DNA of 64,000 bases from positions 124,001-188,000 of the forward strand of contig CAJJAK010000003.1 in the NCBI GenBank assembly GCA_905182165.1, in the 5' to 3' direction. Made by a program: the position numbers and the translations under genes. How positions within the stretch are numbered: position 1 is the stretch's first letter; the number at the start of each line of letters is the position of its first letter. Positions 62,754 to 64,000 of this stretch are shown here, one piece after another. The notes beneath the pieces were generated by a model. It worked only from the letters and a program-made list of their open reading frames with translations. It ran no database searches and was not told where the DNA came from. Origin of the DNA: an uncultured Paracoccaceae bacterium (GTDB lineage: Bacteria > Pseudomonadota > Alphaproteobacteria > Rhodobacterales > Rhodobacteraceae).

Positions 62754-63514
62754 AATGGATTTTTTGGATATATTACATTTGTTAAATACAATCCTTCTGG
62801 AGGACTGACAGGACCACATAAAGATCTATCTTTAGCTACGAGTGCATTCTTTACATCCTCGGCTTGCCACATACCCGATCCTACCTTTTCCAGGGTTCCA
62901 ACTAAACTTCTAACTTGATTGTGTAAAAAACTTGGAGCACAAAATTCAAACTGGTATTCATGACCATAAGTAGACATCAATTTCGTTATCTTTATACTTT
63001 CAATAGTTTTTATTGGTGATTTACTCTGACAGCTAGTAGATCTAAAAGTAGTAAAGTCATGCTTTCCAATGAGGCTCTCCTTTGCTAACAGCATGGGCTC
63101 TAAATTTAACTCATGTCTAACATGCCATGCTAATCCACTATCTAAAACTAATGGTGAACGTCTCGAAATCAACCTAAACAAATACTTGCGTTCAATTGCA
63201 GAAAATCTGGCATGAAAGTCATCCGGTACTGCTTTTACATCTAAAATTGCTATCCTTTGCGGTTTTAAGTGAAAATTTAGTGCTTCTTTTAATTTGAAAT
63301 TTTCCCATTTTTTCGTTAAGTCACAATGGGCTACCTGCCCAAAGCTATGAACACCAGCATCTGTTCTACCTGCTCCAAAAATAGAAGAAATATCAGGATC
63401 TAACTTTCGCAATGAAGTTTCTATTTCTCCTTGAACTGTAATATGATCTTTTTGGCGTTGCCAACCGGCAAACCCTTTTCCATTATATTCAATTTTAAAA
63501 GCGTATCTTGGCAT
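62750..63514 (-). CDS. truA: tRNA pseudouridine(38-40) synthase TruA
   Basis: A 254-residue enzyme isomerising uridines 38-40 in the anticodon arm. N-terminus PRYAFKIEYNGKGFAGWQRQ; catalytic Asp in FGAGRTDAGVHSFGQVAH; further RKYLFRLISRRSPLVL, HVRHELNLEPM and FLHNQVRSLVGTLEKVGSG. It ends with VSPPEGLYLTNVIYP, the expected end. ATG 63514 gives the family N-terminus; a longer start at 63583 adds unconserved residues. Convergent with the GlxA-type gene. Intact. Confidence 0.95.
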   Translation of the reverse strand: MPRYAFKIEYNGKGFAGWQRQKDHITVQGEIETSLRKLDPDISSIFGAGRTDAGVHSFGQVAHCDLTKKWENFKLKEALNFHLKPQRIAILDVKAVPDDFHARFSAIERKYLFRLISRRSPLVLDSGLAWHVRHELNLEPMLLAKESLIGKHDFTTFRSTSCQSKSPIKTIESIKITKLMSTYGHEYQFEFCAPSFLHNQVRSLVGTLEKVGSGMWQAEDVKNALVAKDRSLCGPVSPPEGLYLTNVIYPKNPF

Positions 63515-63755
63515 ATTTAACCTCTTATCGACGCTTGATTGTTGTGCCAAGGCCTTCAAATGGTAATTTATGCTTTTTACCAAGAATATGTCACTTTACG
63601 CAACACAACAGTTCGTTTATAAAAAAGTATGTCGTCATTATTGGGCTTGTATATTCGAATTATTTCTCCAGCACTTTGTTAAAAATGTTGGGCATGAGCG
63701 TTTGACTAGGCGCACAAAATCTTGAAACTTTTAATTTCTACCGGAGACTTAATTA

Positions 63756-64000
63756 ATGTGTTCTGAAACGTCAAAAAATAACGTGGACTACAAAAATACT
63801 CTAAGCCTACCAGAAACAGACTTCCCAATGCGTGCAGGGCTGCCCACGCGTGAACCTGTCTGGTTAGAGCACTGGGAAAAACTTGATGTATATAATACTT
63901 TAAGAAAACGAACAGGAAGAAAGCAATTTATTTTACATGATGGACCGCCTTACGCAAACGGCAACCTGCATATTGGGCATGCATTAAATAAGATACTTAA
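63756..64000 (+). CDS. ileS: Isoleucyl-tRNA synthetase, N-terminal part
   Basis: The window ends inside this gene after 81 codons. From ATG 63756, preceded by CCGGAGACTT, it reads [40 protein letters not shown] and [20 protein letters not shown], then NKIL. The class I HIGH motif is HIGHALNK and the DGPPYANG strand is diagnostic of IleRS. The remaining ~900 residues lie beyond the window. In the ~240 bp upstream (63515-63755) I see no other gene. Confidence 0.95.
   Translation, partial: MCSETSKNNVDYKNTLSLPETDFPMRAGLPTREPVWLEHWEKLDVYNTLRKRTGRKQFILHDGPPYANGNLHIGHALNKIL

Noticed and set aside
63508..63705. 65-codon plus-strand frame between truA and ileS
   Set aside because: It overlaps the truA start in antisense and shows no family features.

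Overview
The window is a 64 kb, AT-rich chromosomal segment, mostly housekeeping genes, from an alphaproteobacterium. I infer a low-GC, streamlined marine member of the Rhodobacterales (roseobacter-like). The reasons are gene families and neighbourhoods familiar from that order: priA-fsa-DUF484-xerC, prs next to atpHAGDC, DUF2161, a membrane-anchored cytochrome c next to pheA, yejABEF, ffs-dnaX-ybaB-recR, phosphatidylcholine synthase, and a soxBDAG cluster facing a GlxA-type regulator. This assignment rests on recognition of families and order, not on a database search. I found no tRNA, rRNA, CRISPR array, insertion sequence or prophage.

Layout. 1-3.6 kb: tail of a HAD hydrolase, MaoC dehydratase, ribF, DUF2161, then a damaged ycgN-like gene whose middle is replaced by a Bacteroidota-like nuclease fragment, then an alpha/beta hydrolase. 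3.7-9.7 kb: prs and the F1 ATP synthase operon atpHAGDC. 9.9-20.3 kb: methyltransferase, clpA, an ExbB/MotA-like channel gene with an OmpA-like partner, tyrC, priA. 20.4-33.8 kb: fsa, DUF484, xerC, pcs, lytic transglycosylase, dapA, smpB, sseA, an aminotransferase, small genes, fghA, an SDR, an RsmC-like methyltransferase, clpS. 34-43.7 kb: D,D-carboxypeptidase, a Yej-type peptide importer, cytochrome c, pheA, nudC. 43.7-52 kb: the SRP RNA, dnaX, ybaB, recR, aspS, carB. 52-62.8 kb: NAD-linked formate dehydrogenase, four-subunit sarcosine oxidase and its divergent regulator. 62.8-64 kb: truA and the start of ileS.

How genes work together. The sox genes would demethylate sarcosine (from choline or glycine betaine) and yield one-carbon units. 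The adjacent formate dehydrogenase, with fghA at 30-31 kb, would oxidise formaldehyde/formate and give NADH. ClpA (12 kb) and its adaptor ClpS (33.6 kb) are both present. TyrC, PheA and the aromatic-type aminotransferase cover the ends of Tyr/Phe synthesis.

Quality. About two dozen single-base indels break otherwise conserved genes, including essential ones (atpA, carB, priA, dnaX, clpA), often in homopolymers. I read these as sequencing or assembly errors and annotate such genes as single loci. The ycgN chimera may likewise be an assembly artefact. The most interesting candidates for real biology are an A9 slippery run in dnaX at the gamma/tau position, a 114-bp exact tandem repeat in the ExbB-like gene, an SDR without its catalytic lysine, a SoxD without zinc cysteines, a formate dehydrogenase subunit lacking one cysteine pair, and a structured leader before atpH.
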